Assembly: GCA_009602725.1 (NCBI GenBank) | Contig: WELB01000063.1 | Coordinates: 224,382 to 288,381, forward strand | DNA: 64,000 nt | Reading direction: 5' to 3' | Origin: Spirogloea muscicola | Taxonomy: Eukaryota; Streptophyta; Zygnematophyceae; Spirogloeales; Spirogloeaceae | Shown: piece after piece, positions 10,733 to 21,305 of the stretch | Layout of the letters: every line of letters begins with the position of its first letter | Position numbering within the stretch: the first letter of the stretch is position 1 | Notes under the pieces: model-generated | Told to the model about the DNA's origin: nothing | Seen by the model: the letters and a program-made list of their open reading frames with translations, nothing else | Database searches by the model: none | Translations under genes and position numbers: made by a program

Positions 10733-11601
10733 TTACTTGGTGGATACCTTCACGCCCTTCCAGAACGCAACATGGTCCTTGATATTGGACGCTGCGCTCT
10801 TCGGTGCCGGGTAGTACCATGCTGCATCCTGCCAGCACAGCGTGCACGTCTCTGGTTAGCATATTCAAAGTCTGCTCTCACAACATTCAGGCCGGCAGGA
10901 ATAGCCATAATGACTCCTCACTGTTGAGCAACAGAAACTGCAGATTAGCACTCCTGCTGAAGGCGCGCCTGAGGCTGCCTGCACTGATCCCTGGCACGCT
11001 ATCTGTGACACCATCCGAAAGTGTTCCGGCGCTCAAGCGCACGATTAGATGATTACCTAGGTACCTGCATTCGATAAGTATGTGTAATCAAGCTTTCGGC
11101 AATGCAGGACTTGAGTGTGGTTCATGACCACTGTCTGGGGATCGAGATAGAGAGCGTGGTCAGTCACCCATTCAGCACCTTGTTCTGCTGGCCATTGACG
11201 TCAATCGTGTAGTAGCTAGCCTCGCCCTTCCATGGACACGTGCTGTGTGTGGAGCTCGGCTTTAAGTATTCCCTCTTCAGCGACTCTGCAGCAAGTATCA
11301 ACTATGGGGGGGGTGAGCGAGACAAGAATGAAGCTGCTGGCTCTTGACCAGCCACTGCAGATGCTCAGGTGCAAGCTACAGCAAAGCGGAGCTCAGCGCT
11401 TGGCGTGTGCTGGCCGACCAGGCGCCGATCTCTCAAACGAGGCATAAGCGGCTGCAAGGACTGACATTGTGGATTTCAAGAGAGGTGGCGAAGCAGACGA
11501 GGCTGGCAGCTCCGACCTGGGGGGAAGTAGACGTTGCCCTCGACGGTCTCGATCTTGGAGGCGGACGCCAGCACGGCGCCGTTCCACGAGGCCTCCGCCA
11601 T
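10733..11601 (-). CDS. DUF427 domain protein, copy B (95 aa core, 3 exons)
   Basis: Exons at 11601-11517 (85 nt), 11285-11179 (107 nt) and 10828-10733 (96 nt) have exactly the same sizes and phases as copy A. The core starts MAEASWNGAVL and contains VEGNVYFPPES, THSTCPWKGEASYYTIDVNG and DAAWYYPAPK..SNIKDHVAFWKGV. Compared by hand it differs from copy A at about 21 of 95 positions, so this is a duplication of some age with both copies kept intact. The reading frame stays open upstream to an ATG at 11820, adding 73 codons with a strongly hydrophobic run (about 11610-11690) just before the core Met. A membrane-anchored or secreted longer form is therefore possible. If the start is 11601, the product is a small soluble protein like copy A. 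Function of the family is unknown. Confidence 0.86.
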
Positions 11602-11820
11602 GATTGCTGGTGGCGACGGGGAGGAGGAGAAGAAGAAGAGGAATGCGGCTGCTGATATCAAAAGAGCGGCTGTAAGAGCCAGCCAGGAGAGGAGGACGAC
11701 CGGGCCGCAGTGCCGGCGGTTCACGGAGAGCGTACTTGCGGGCCGAGGCGGCGAGGAGCGCGTCGAAGTGCGGCGGCAGAGGGAGAAGAGAAGCTGGCGA
11801 GGCGGCCGGAGGTGAGGCAT

Positions 11821-12579
11821 GGGGCTAAGTAAGGTGGCGAAGCAGCAGTTACTTCGAGGAAGGGGCGAGGGCTGTGAAATGCCAGACCCCGGAAAAAGAC
11901 TGAATGAGGTTCCAGAACGGTGGGGAAGGCGTCTGTCAAGCTCATGGCGAAGTTATGACAGAAGGGGCACAGTCTGCACGATTTTCGCTTTGAGAGCAAG
12001 GCCAAAACGAGCCAATATATTGTTCAGGCAAAAGCACGAAGAATGGGGGCAAAGAGTGTGGAAGAACGCGATATTTGGAGACCACGGGCGGCTTCGAGGG
12101 AAGGGGGGAGCTGGGGGGCGGGAGCGAAGCTGCGGGCTCGCAAGCCGCCACCGCCCGCCGCCACCGCGATCGCTTCCGTCACACTGCCATCTCCGCTCCG
12201 CTCCCCGCACCGTCTCGTGGCCTTTCGAGGCCACGAACAGGGCGTCGCGCCGTCAGCGTCTCCGCGGCCCCGCTTGCCGGGGGAGCTTCCGCTCCTCCGA
12301 CATTGTCCATTCTTTTTTGGGCTGGCTCTGCTAGCCCCCCCTTCTCTCAGGGCAAGCACTTCTTTTTCGCCGGCCCTTCCTTCCCCTTCTCCCTCCATCC
12401 GACCTTCGAGGGCGCGCCCGGCTGCTCTCCGCCTCCTCCCCTAGGGCGGCGGCGTGGTTATCGGCGCTCCCACTCGTGCTTAGCTCGTGTGGCCCCTTCG
12501 AACCTTGTCAATTCTTTTCGGGCTGACTTCTCACAGCCCTTGCCCCCATTGGGAGAGCCACTTCTTCCCACTCCACGCG
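11821..12579. repeat. Intergenic repeats: hairpin copies and a family-B fragment
   Basis: A minus-oriented decayed hairpin copy lies at about 11840-11915 and direct copies at about 12303-12365 and 12480-12570. Around 11998-12035 is the end of the second repeat family (GAGCCAATATATTGTTCAGG CAAAAGC). The remainder is GC-rich with no supported gene. Confidence 0.5.
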
Positions 12580-13365
12580 GCGCTCACCATGCCTGACGAG
12601 GTCTTCAGGACGGCGGTCCACCGGCTCTTGGGCCTCCTCCCTCCCTGCCTCGTGGGCGTGACTTAGTGCAAGTGCGGTGCCCGTCACGCTGCACCTGCAG
12701 AGTTGGCAGCCCGTATGCTCCGTTGCGCGCACGGGGGCGAGCGGACCGCTTCCCACGACCTCCTGCGAGCTGGTATGCAGGGGGTGTTTTCCGGAGGCTG
12801 GCTTTAAGGTCGCGGTGGAAAACTCCTCCATAATGCCCATCCTGCCGGGCGCGGACGGCCAGCCCCATACGCGACGCGCCGACCTGGTCGCCATCCCGCC
12901 CGGCGGCGGTCCCCGCATCATCGCTGATGTGGTGACAACTGACTGCATCGACTCCGCCAATCCCACCAGATCGGCGTCGTTTGCAGGGCACGCGGTCGGC
13001 CAGGCGGCCCGGGGCAAGGAGCGAAAAAATGCTGATCACCGAGTGGGGGATGCATTCGCGGCCCTGGCGATGGATGTACACGGGGCTTTCGGCAGCCGCT
13101 GGCTGGATCTCATTCAGCGCGGCTTGCCCGCCAGACCATTGACCGGCGGCCGGGTCTGCCAGGGGCGATGCCCGGCTTCAACGCCGCCGGTTCGCTCGCA
13201 CAAGTCGTCCGCATGCGCCTGGCCGTATCGCTTCAACGCTCCCGTGCCCACGCCGTCCACACGCGAGCAGGCCGTGCTATGGCCGCCGCCTCTGGGTCTC
13301 GGCGCAGTGCCTCTTTCCCTGCAGCGAGCTACTCAGACCTGATGTTGCTCACTCCTGGGTACTGA
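12580..13365 (+). pseudogene. Longest degenerate retroelement C-terminal fragment
   Basis: From about 12680 the reading gives LHLQSWQPVC, FPEAGFKVAVENSS, TRRADLVAIPPGG, IIADVVTTDC, HAVGQAARGKERKNADHRV and AFAALAMDVHGAFGSRWLDL. After a frameshift near 13160 it gives VVRMRLAVSLQRSRAHAVHT, RAGRAMAAASGSRR and SYSDLMLLTPGY, then a stop at 13363-13365. It is the best-preserved of at least seven copies and is likely a C-terminal nuclease-like region of a non-LTR retroelement (inference). The frameshift and the absence of upstream reverse transcriptase make it non-functional. Confidence 0.6.
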
Positions 13366-13424
13366 GCTTCACTCTGCATCGACTATGTGTTCTGCAGTGT
13401 TCTTTAGTGTAGTCCTCTTTCCGG

Positions 13425-13530
13425 CTCCTCTTTCTTTGGCTTTGGACATTGTCCATTCTTTTTTGGGCTGGCTTTGCCAGCCCCTCTTCTCTATGGGCGC
13501 GCACTTCGCTCTGCTAGCCCCCGCTTCTCT
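13425..13530 (+). repeat. Hairpin repeat in the 3' flank of the retroelement fragment
   Basis: CCGGCTCCTCTTTCTTTGGC, TTTGGACATTGTCCATTC, then GGGCTGGCTTTGCCAGCCCC TCTTCTCTATGGGCG. It starts about 60 nt after the retroelement stop. The same 3' flank follows the retroelement end at 59118 on the minus strand (59055-58985). Confidence 0.65.
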
Positions 13531-14807
13531 CAGGGCAAGCACTTCCTCTTCCGCCGGCCCTTCTTCCCGCAGCAGCCGCTACCACCTTGGGACGCCGCCG
13601 CTGACATTCGGCGACCACACAGGCGCAGGGAAATCGGCATGCCCGCTTTGACCCTGCGTCAGCGCCTCAGGTCGAGCGCCTCGCCTTGCCACCTTCCTGC
13701 TACTAAATCCGCTCCGCCGTCGTCATTTGTATAGCTGTGTGGTTTTAGCGCCTTCAACCCTTTGGACCTTGTCCTCTTTCTGGGCTGGCTTCCACAGCCC
13801 TCGCCCCCTTAGGAAGAGCTTCTTCTTCCTGCTTCCCTGGCTTCATTGGCGGTGCTCCGGCTCCCAGGTTAATCTGTCGGATCTGCATATGCACTCGTGG
13901 ATACTAATTCATCCTTCAGCCAGGTCTCAAGGGAGAAGAATAAGAAACATAAACCCCTTTCGAGTAAGGCGATGGCTGTGAGAGGACACCCCAAAAGAAG
14001 ATGCAGCTCTTCAACAAGGGGCGAGGGCCATGAGAGGCCTGCCCAATAAGATAGCTAGGGCAAGGGCAGCCCAAAAGGAATGAACGAATGAAGAAGGCTT
14101 TCGCACTGACCTTTCTCTCTTTTCCTGAAGCTCCCCTGCATAAGGGGGCCCTCGTGCAACTTCGGGCTCGATGCTGCAGCTGGATCAGTGTACGCCTCAT
14201 CACGACAAAACGTTTGAGCGTGCTCCTAGTTTTCGACTTTTGACAACCTACAAGCCAAAGTCCTCTTTCCGAGTCCTAGACACTATAGCTTGAATTGTAA
14301 ATCCTCGATTTCAACAAATTCCAACGCATTCCCAGGAGACTGGACTTCCACAGCTCCCGTCTCTGTGAACTATGAAGTTGTCTTGGTGCTAGTGCTGTCG
14401 GCAGAGGGACAAGAGGCTTCTGGTCCAGCCTGCAGCATAGGAAGTAAAGAATTAGTGGAGATTTATTGAGGATATGAAGAATAAAAATCATGTTACAGGG
14501 CTGAATGCTGGCTGTTGCACGCCAGCTTCAGAGGACTAGGTGTCAAGAGTTGAATACCAGCTGCGCTAAACATCCGACAGAACGTGGACGGGCCGTCTGA
14601 TTTCATTGGCACATGGAATCATGGCTGCTGCAGTTTGCGTCCATCTGACTACAAATCGGCCTTTGCCACAGCCGCCAGCGGCCTACAGCCGCGGTGTTGA
14701 CTGGTGAGACCCTGCCGCATGATCTGCTTGGATCTTTCCCAGAACCTGCTATTGCTGCTTGACCTGCCATTTAATTCGTGCATGCTGTTGGCCAGCAGTT
14801 GGTACAC
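13530..14807. repeat. Intergenic with hairpin repeats
   Basis: A direct hairpin copy lies at about 13755-13830 and two minus-oriented decayed copies at about 13965-14070. The stretch 14100-14800 shows no gene. A minus-strand TGTAA at 14493-14497 may belong to the root-cap-like gene. Confidence 0.45.
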
Positions 14808-16282
14808 CTACATCCCACCCACTTCTTCGTCCTCCTCCCTCAACTCCTCCTCTTGCTGACGTTGCAGATTGTCCAATTGTTCCTCAACAAATGGCAGCTC
14901 GTCATCTCTTGAATCATCCTGAGAGGTTGCTGGTGCCGCCTGCCGGCTGCCACGCAGCATACTCAGACTCCCCCAGCCACTGGAAGTAGCCAAGACATCA
15001 ATTGACGGCTTGCCCCAGTTGGTCTTATAGGACAGCTGCGAGCGCCCCACATAATCGGCAATCTCCTGCAGCTCTCCTCCGCCTTCATCGGGGTTGCTGC
15101 CAACCAGGGCCCAGGTGCCCTTGCCAAGGGTGTCGATGGCACCAGCATTAGTCAGCACAGGCTCCGCCTCGTCACTGTCAAGCGTGAAGGTGAAGGCCTC
15201 CACAGCTGCAACCTGCGCAGCGCTGCCAAATGCGTTTGCAGCAGCCATGCCAGCGGCGCCTCGGCGGACCCCACAGTCGAAGGCCCATGGCCCTGATGAT
15301 ATGAAACTGCTCAAGTCAGCTGTTTTGCCAGCCTGCGTAATACCAACCATGGACAAAAGATGAGTGTGCGCAAAGTTGCTGGCAAGGCAAGGAGAGTAGG
15401 AGAAAGTGAGGCGGAAGGAGGAGAGAGAACGCAGGCCACAGATGCCAGCTACTGAAGGGGACATGGCTTCACGAGCGGGACCTCAGCTAGGGCGGCTTGA
15501 TTGTAGCGGCGGCCGAGGGTGCCGCTGAGCACAGGTGTGCCTGACAGGTGGTGAAGCTCAAGGCTCAAGAGCGGGGTGCTGCCGCAGGCCTCGCCGCCAG
15601 CGGTGCATGGCGCCACTGCCATGGTTGCGTCAAGGACTATAGTGCCGTCGCCAGAGGTGCTGCTGCCGCCGGTGCTGTCGTCATTTACTGTTACTCGCAC
15701 AGACCCATCTGTTGCAAGCGCTATCCGGATGGACGGCCCGCCGGCTGGCTCAAGCTCCCACACAGCTGCTATTGTCACTCCCTCCACGTCTCCTGCAACA
15801 CGAGTACACGGCTGATAGTTAATTATTAGCGGATTTCTTAATGAGATACTTGTTTCTATTGGACTGGGCAAAGCTCGGCCAGGACGAAGAGCGGCGATGG
15901 CCGCAGTCGCTTGCAGTGCCTTGTGCCGCTCTGACAGCTGCAGCAACCAATTGCCAGGAAGGCACTCACCAGTGCCAACGGGGGCACTTGCGATGAGCTC
16001 TCCCCCGTTCAGGAGCAGCTGGAGGCGGCGGCCGTCACGAGCGGGCGCAACGGCGAGGCGCGTGGGGCCAGCCGTGAGAGTGAGCGACCCGACTGCCGGG
16101 GCGGCGGCGGCGGCGGTGGCCACGAGGTGCGCGTTGACGTGCAGAGCCTCGTCGGCGACGAGGCACACGTGCCGGCCCGGTGCGAGCGGGAGCTCCAGCG
16201 GCGTGGAGGCGGCGCCCGCCGCGGCCGCCAANCGGTGCAGTGGGTCAGTGGCACGCGGTGGCGGCTTGACCACCTTCAACAC
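14808..16282 (-). CDS. Root-cap/LEA-like domain protein (5' end unresolved)
   Basis: Three exons join in phase: from upstream of 16282 to 15970, 15792-15473 and 15332-14808 (stop). The first donor is a strong G|GTGAGTGCC and the acceptors are TTGCAG and ACGCAG. The protein has HVCLVADEALHVNAHLV, GRRLQLLLNGGEL and, in exon 2, LSLELHHLSGTPVLSGTLGRRYN. This pattern is typical of the plant root-cap/late-embryogenesis family (PF06830), whose hallmark is a C-terminal G-x-L-G-x-x-Y segment. FISSGPWAFDCG in exon 3 fits the conserved C-terminal Cys region. The N-terminal side runs into a poly-Pro stretch coded around 16285-16310, and an ambiguous base at 16232 falls in the frame. No start codon or signal peptide could be fixed. 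The tail (about 14810-14900) is very acidic, with Glu/Asp-rich coiled-coil-like sequence. The function in algae is unknown; a secreted protein is inferred. Confidence 0.62.
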
Positions 16283-17050
16283 AAACCTGGGCCGCTGCGG
16301 CGGCGGCGGCGGAGGAGACAGGAGGCGGAGGCGGCGGCGGCGGCAATGGCGGCGGGGCCGGCTGCGGCGCGATGGCGGCCGTCGGCTGGCGCTGGGAGGA
16401 GTGGGGCGGGGCGCCGGTGCTGGCCTCGGGCCCTGCGCAGCGGGGTTGCCTCCTCCTCGCCTCAGCTCATCTGGCTTCCCATGGCCGACACGGGGGTGCT
16501 CACAGCGCCCTGTCTGCTCACCCTGCCGCTCCGCTGTGAGTAGTCATGAACGTCGTTCGCTGTGCACACGCGGCCGCTCGTCCACTGTTCCTCCATCCCG
16601 CTGTGCTGGCCTGGGCGCGCGGGCCCCGGGCCGTGGGAATGTGCCGCCATGGCCGGCGCACAGCCCAGGTGGGGACGACGGCCGGGTGGGCCACGGGGAG
16701 CTCCCTCCCTCCCTCCCCCCTCCCTCCCGGCTGCCGACTGGGCCCATTACCGGAGCCCTCCCTTTGCGGCAACCTGAGCCCCCCCGGGTCAGCCTGACAC
16801 CTGCCCCGGCTGCGACCGGGCCCCCGTCTGCTGCCCGCCCTTTGTGACACCCTGATCTTCTGCTGCCGTACCCTCCTCGCCGTCGGCGGGCCCTTGCACG
16901 CCCCAGGCCTCGTCTTGGCGCCTTGTCGCCCATCGGACCTTGTTCCTGGGCTGCTGTCAGAGCCCCCGCCCCCTTCTGGAGAAGCTCATCCGATTCCGAT
17001 CGTGCGCCCACGTTGGCTGCGTCCTCCACGCCCAGAACACGTGAGCTCTT
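16283..17050. other. GC-rich intergenic / probable 5' part of the root-cap-like gene
   Basis: Extremely GC-rich sequence with CGG/GGC runs at 16293-16360 gives open frames on both strands, none of which I can defend. The unresolved first exon and promoter of the minus-strand gene probably lie in 16283-16550. Confidence 0.4.
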
Positions 17051-19980
17051 CACAGAAGTGGCGGGGGGATTGGCCAGCCCAGAAGGAATAGACAAAGTAC
17101 CAAAGGCTGAAAGGCGTCGAAACCACACAGCCATGCAAGTAACCACAGCGAACGGGAGCTTAATAACCCCGAGTCAGCAGCCGCAAGTCGGAGTAGCTTG
17201 CAGCTGCCAAGCACGTGGGGTGTGTAAATTGGAAGACCGAGAAGGTAGAAATAACTCTTTATTGTAAGGAAGAGATAGACTCTTCCGATAGAGGGCGATG
17301 GCTGTGATTGGCCAGCCACGTAAGGCAATGACCGTGAGAGGCCAGCCCAAGACAAGAATGAGCAAGTAACTCTTAGCTACGGGGTTGGGGTTGCTATACC
17401 TCAACTTTGCGGCCCCTGCGGCCCTTGTTCAGTCTTCTGTGGGCTGGCTTCTCAAAGCCCTCGATCCCTCTGGAAGAGCTGGCACTTCGGACCTTGTCGT
17501 TCGACTTTGCACTTGGCCTTTCACAGCCATCGCTCACATTTAGTACGAACAGATGGATTGGTAAGAAATTCCTACTCACGAATGTTTTGTACTAAAGGTG
17601 CGTGTTCTGCTGCTCTTGGTCGTGCCGCTTCCCAGAACAAGACCAGTCAGATTTTTCGACTACTTGCTCACAAGTACAGATTGTTCTCTCTGCAATTCGT
17701 CACCTCTCCGACCTCAAGTCGCCACTCTCTAAACGACGATTCATGTATCCATCGCATGCTCGCTGGCCTGTCGCACCGATTAGATTCTTGCCTGGTTTTG
17801 CCAGGCGATTATTCTGTGCTTCCCCAGCCAGCTTGAATATATCTACAAGCCCGCTGTACTTGTCTTACAACGTCCTTGCAAAAGTGGCTGGTCAACAACA
17901 TCCTCTGCGTCTCTTGCCCACGTCACTCTCGTGCTGGCGCTTTGCCACACTCCTTCTGCAAGGTATCAGAGCGCAAGTCGATCAACCTCCTGCTGGTGAT
18001 GTCAGGCCCAAAAGGATAAGTACTGGGACAGAAATCATCTGGCTGGTGGCTGTTAAGAATCTCCCACTTACTGTGGACTGGCCATTGTGAAACCCCTTGC
18101 TCTCCTTGAGCTGGACAAGCCCCGTCTCTCTGGGCCAGAAGGCACTTCTTTGGACTGGCTGATCACAGCCTCAGGACTCCCGAGAGATACCCCTTGTTCA
18201 GAGGATTGAGGCTTGCACGTCCTCCACTTTTGGCTAGCTATTGCTGCCCAGATGCTGGTGATAGAGATCCCCCTCCGCCAGGCAAGATACCCCTTGAAGG
18301 AAATGACGTGCATTGAGTCCATCCTCCCAATTGGGGTGGATGAAGGGGTGAATGGGGGCCTCAAGAAGAGAAGACGAATGAGTAGCAGGCGTAGGAGCGC
18401 TCTGAGAATTTAGCTCTTTGGAAGGGCTAAATTCTCGAGCCCTGCCGGAAGCGGCCAATCGCAGTGGTGGGCCCAGCTGAATGGAATTGTCTAGAAATTT
18501 AATGGACGTCAAAGAAGGAAGTGGCCGCAAAGTTTGCCGGCCATCAGACATTGGTCGGTACTACACGGGGGTTTTGTCAAGCAAGAAAAGTGAGAGAAGA
18601 GCTCTTCTGATTGGGTAACTCATAGTAAGGGCTCTGGCAGCCGTAAGCGTGCTCCTGTGTGACCCCATGTTGGCAAGACTCTCGCCATTTTCAGGACAAT
18701 GTTTGGCTAGTCCCTCAAAGCTCGACCCAAGACAAACGCAGGCTGGGGACTGAAGCAGAACAGCAAGTCCTGCAGTGGCAGTTTTTCAGGCCGAAGCCTA
18801 TGGCGCTCCAAGCGTGCTACGTGCCGCAATATCACCCCAAGGTGTAGCACAAGGCTCTGCAGTACCCGAAGGACTTTACTGCTGCTGTGCTCACATACTG
18901 CAGTGGGGCTGCCTGATATGATTGCACTGCCACAGAGCTAATGGCACCAACAAGAGGTTTTCGACAAAGGTTCAGCAGTAGAGGCAATGTAGCTGCGCCT
19001 GGTCAACTAGGAACATGATGTCACTGTACGCGGTGCTTTACGCAGCCAGCCTTCTAAGGAGCGCATCGAAGAGACACTGGCTATGGTCGTCAGTCACGGT
19101 GGACGACCTTGTGCAGGAGGTCTGTGGTGGACGTCCATTTGTGGCTGCGGCCCCAGCACAGGTAAGCCTGCCCATTCTGTTGTAGCTGCTTATACTTCGT
19201 CGTACCTTCCCCGCCGGAAGGAAGCAGGCTTGTTGTGAGCTTCCGTAACCGTGAAGCCAAGGCTCCTGCATTAACTTGCTGGCCCCACAACTTCCGCCAC
19301 TTGGGCGAGATTTTCACTACAACTGAAAAAGCTTCTCATCGAGCACAATGTCAGCCAACCCCATTGCAGCCACGATCTTGCCCAAGTGTATCGCCGAAGC
19401 TGCAGTTCAGAGCTGCCGCAATATTAAGACCACCGCTTTTTCTCCTTACTTTGGAACAGCTCGGAATAGTCCTACCAGTCTCTGACGGCGGCTGGCCCCT
19501 CCTTGCCCAAGCTTCACCAGCTCCTCCTACAACGCCGTTCAACCCGGTTCCATCTGAACCCGGTTCTTGTGAATGCTGTTACACGTGATGCTCACACCCA
19601 CCGCCTGTACCAGGAGTCCACTACCTCTTTTTCCTGGGCTGGCTTCTGTCGGCGAGTCCTCCCGTCAGAGCGCGTCCGCTTTTAAGGAGCTTCATGCATC
19701 TTCTCCACGCCGTAACGACTTTGTTTCGCTCAAGAGAGGAGGTGCGCGGTGCGCATGGATATAGGGTGGCAAAATCCAGCCAATAAACTGCTCAAGAAAG
19801 CGCCTTAGATTGGAAGAGCTGTTTCTTCCAGAGGCGGCAAGGACAGCGGAGGGCCAGCCCACAGACGGATGACAAGCTCGCCTCCGCTTAGAGCCACTTG
19901 ACCCCACGGCGCAACGCGTGTCCGCAAAGCAGATCGTGCGGGCGGTCGCCGCCACCTTCTGGCCCATACTCGTCCTTTGT
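17050..19980. repeat. Intergenic with decayed hairpin repeats, no gene recognised
   Basis: Minus-oriented hairpin copies lie near 17065-17100 and 17285-17355, and direct copies near 17430-17485, 18140-18185 and 19630-19660. At 19715-19790 is a family-B repeat (GGTGCGCGGTGCGCATGGAT, then GCCAATAAA). Open frames such as 17602-18090 show no family signature or splice logic. Confidence 0.45.
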
Positions 19981-19984
19981 TTAT

Positions 19985-20040
19985 TCTTTATTTTGGCTGG
20001 CCTTTTCCAGCCCCTATCCTCAACAGGCGAGCCCTTCTTT
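19985..20040 (+). repeat. Hairpin repeat copy abutting a retroelement fragment
   Basis: It reads TTTTGGCTGGCCTTTTCCAG, CCCCTATCCTCAACAGGCGAGCC and runs straight into retroelement sequence at 20038, so the two are adjacent without spacer. Confidence 0.6.
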
Positions 20041-20224
20041 CAACGCCGCCGGTTCGCTCGCCCAAGTCTTCCGCTTGCGCCTAGCGGTATCGCTTCAACG
20101 CTCCCTTGCCCACGCCGTCCACACGCGAGCAGGCCGTGCTATGGCCGCCGCTTCTGGGTCTCGGCGGAGTGCCTTCCCTGCAGCGAGCTACTCAGACCTG
20201 ATGTTGCTCACTCGCGGGTACTGA
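20038..20224 (+). pseudogene. Retroelement 3'-end fragment
   Basis: It encodes FNAAGSLAQVFRLRLAVSLQ, AHAVHTRAGRAMAAASGSRR and SYSDLMLLTRGY, then a stop. This is a 5'-truncated copy retaining only the last roughly 60 codons, typical of incomplete non-LTR insertion. It supplies an uninterrupted version of the site that carries an inserted hairpin repeat at 59118-59400. Confidence 0.6.
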
Positions 20225-20284
20225 GCTTCCCTCTGCATCGTCTGTGAGTTTTGTAGTGTTTTGTAGTGTAGTCCTTTTTCCTTT

Positions 20285-20405
20285 GGCCCACGCCTTGCAT
20301 CTGCGTGCTGGCCGTGCTCTCGCTGCGGCCTCCGGCTTTCGTCAGGGGGATAGTTTACCGGCAGCTAGTCTGTCGGATGTGAGGCTCCTCACTCGTAACT
20401 ACTAA
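20285..20405 (+). pseudogene. Second retroelement 3'-end fragment, other subfamily
   Basis: Reads AHALHLRAGRALAAASGFRQ, AASLSDVRLLTRNY and a stop at 20403-20405. It is closer to the 7838-8503 copy than to its neighbour at 20038-20224, so two subfamilies lie in tandem. Hairpin repeats follow at 20440-20640. Confidence 0.6.
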
Positions 20406-20435
20406 GTGGTCCATCCTCCCCCGTTCTGCCATAGC

Positions 20436-20640
20436 CTCTTCAGGCCCCGCAGTCGCTGCTTAGCTCGTAGTTTGGCCCCTTCGAACCTTGTCAATTCTTT
20501 TCGGGCTGGCTTCTCACAGCCCTTGCCCCCATTGGGAGAGCCACTTCTTCTTCTTCTTTTCCCGGCTCCTCTCTCTTTGGCTTTGGACGTTGTCCATTCT
20601 TTTTTGAGCTGGCTTTGCCAGCCCCTCTTCTCTATGGGCG
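20436..20640 (+). repeat. Two consecutive hairpin repeats, the first in its extended form
   Basis: The first (about 20436-20550) shows the long unit: CAGGCCCCGCAGTCGCTGCT, TAGCTCGTAGTTTGGCCCC TTCGAACC, then GTCAATTCTTTTCGGGCTGG. The second (about 20570-20640) is the TTTGGACGTTGTCCATTC type. They follow a retroelement stop by about 30 nt. Confidence 0.65.
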
Positions 20641-21305
20641 GCACTTTCTTTCTTTCTTCTTCCGCCTTCGCCGCGCTGCTGCGGAGTCACAGCTGGTCGC
20701 CGTCCACGTGGCGCGCTCGAGGAGCTTCCAACTCTGTCGCCAAGGGTAGCGCTGTTGCCGCCACGTGGCCTGCCACGCGGGCGCGGCTCAGCAAGCCTCA
20801 AACCGTGGGGAAATGCGGGCCCCACTCAAAAGACTGCTCTGGATGACCGTCACTGTGAGAGTGGCAGTTAGTCTTTCTCATTGCCCCTCGCCTCCTAGCT
20901 GCTCGGCCGCTCGCGGCGGTCGCGGCTGCGGCGGCGGCGGCAGCGGCAGCGGCAATCCGGCGGCTGACCGCTTCGGCTCAGTGTCCTTGTCGCGCAAGTC
21001 GCTCTCCTGTATCGCGGATCATTGTGCCTGGAGTGGTGCGAGGACCTGCGCCTGACGCTCCGATGGTGAGGCCCACGCCCGCAGACTTTGGCAATGGCAG
21101 GAGCTGGTGCTCTGGTCGTTGGCCAAGCCACGCTCCGCCGTCTCGTGGCGACCAGGGCGAGCCCTGGAGCGTCACGGCCGGTGGCTTTGCTGAGCTCTTT
21201 CCGTTGTTCCTAGTGACGAGTGGTCCTCAGCTGCGAATGTAGCCCTGGTGTGGCGACCGGCATGCTCATTGGGAAGAGTCTTGGCAGGCGACCCCCGACA
21301 CGGCG
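20640..21305. other. GC-rich intergenic, upstream of DUF3754 gene
   Basis: No gene can be supported. The stretch contains a GGC-rich patch (20915-20960) and probably the promoter of the gene starting near 21306. Confidence 0.4.

Noticed and set aside
12677-13342. A functional 220-codon protein
   Set aside because: It is retroelement C-terminal sequence that shifts frame near 13160 relative to the conserved end. It matches several truncated copies in the window, so it is a pseudogene fragment.
17602-18090. A 162-codon open frame
   Set aside because: No similarity pattern, lies among repeats, no supporting splice sites or composition.
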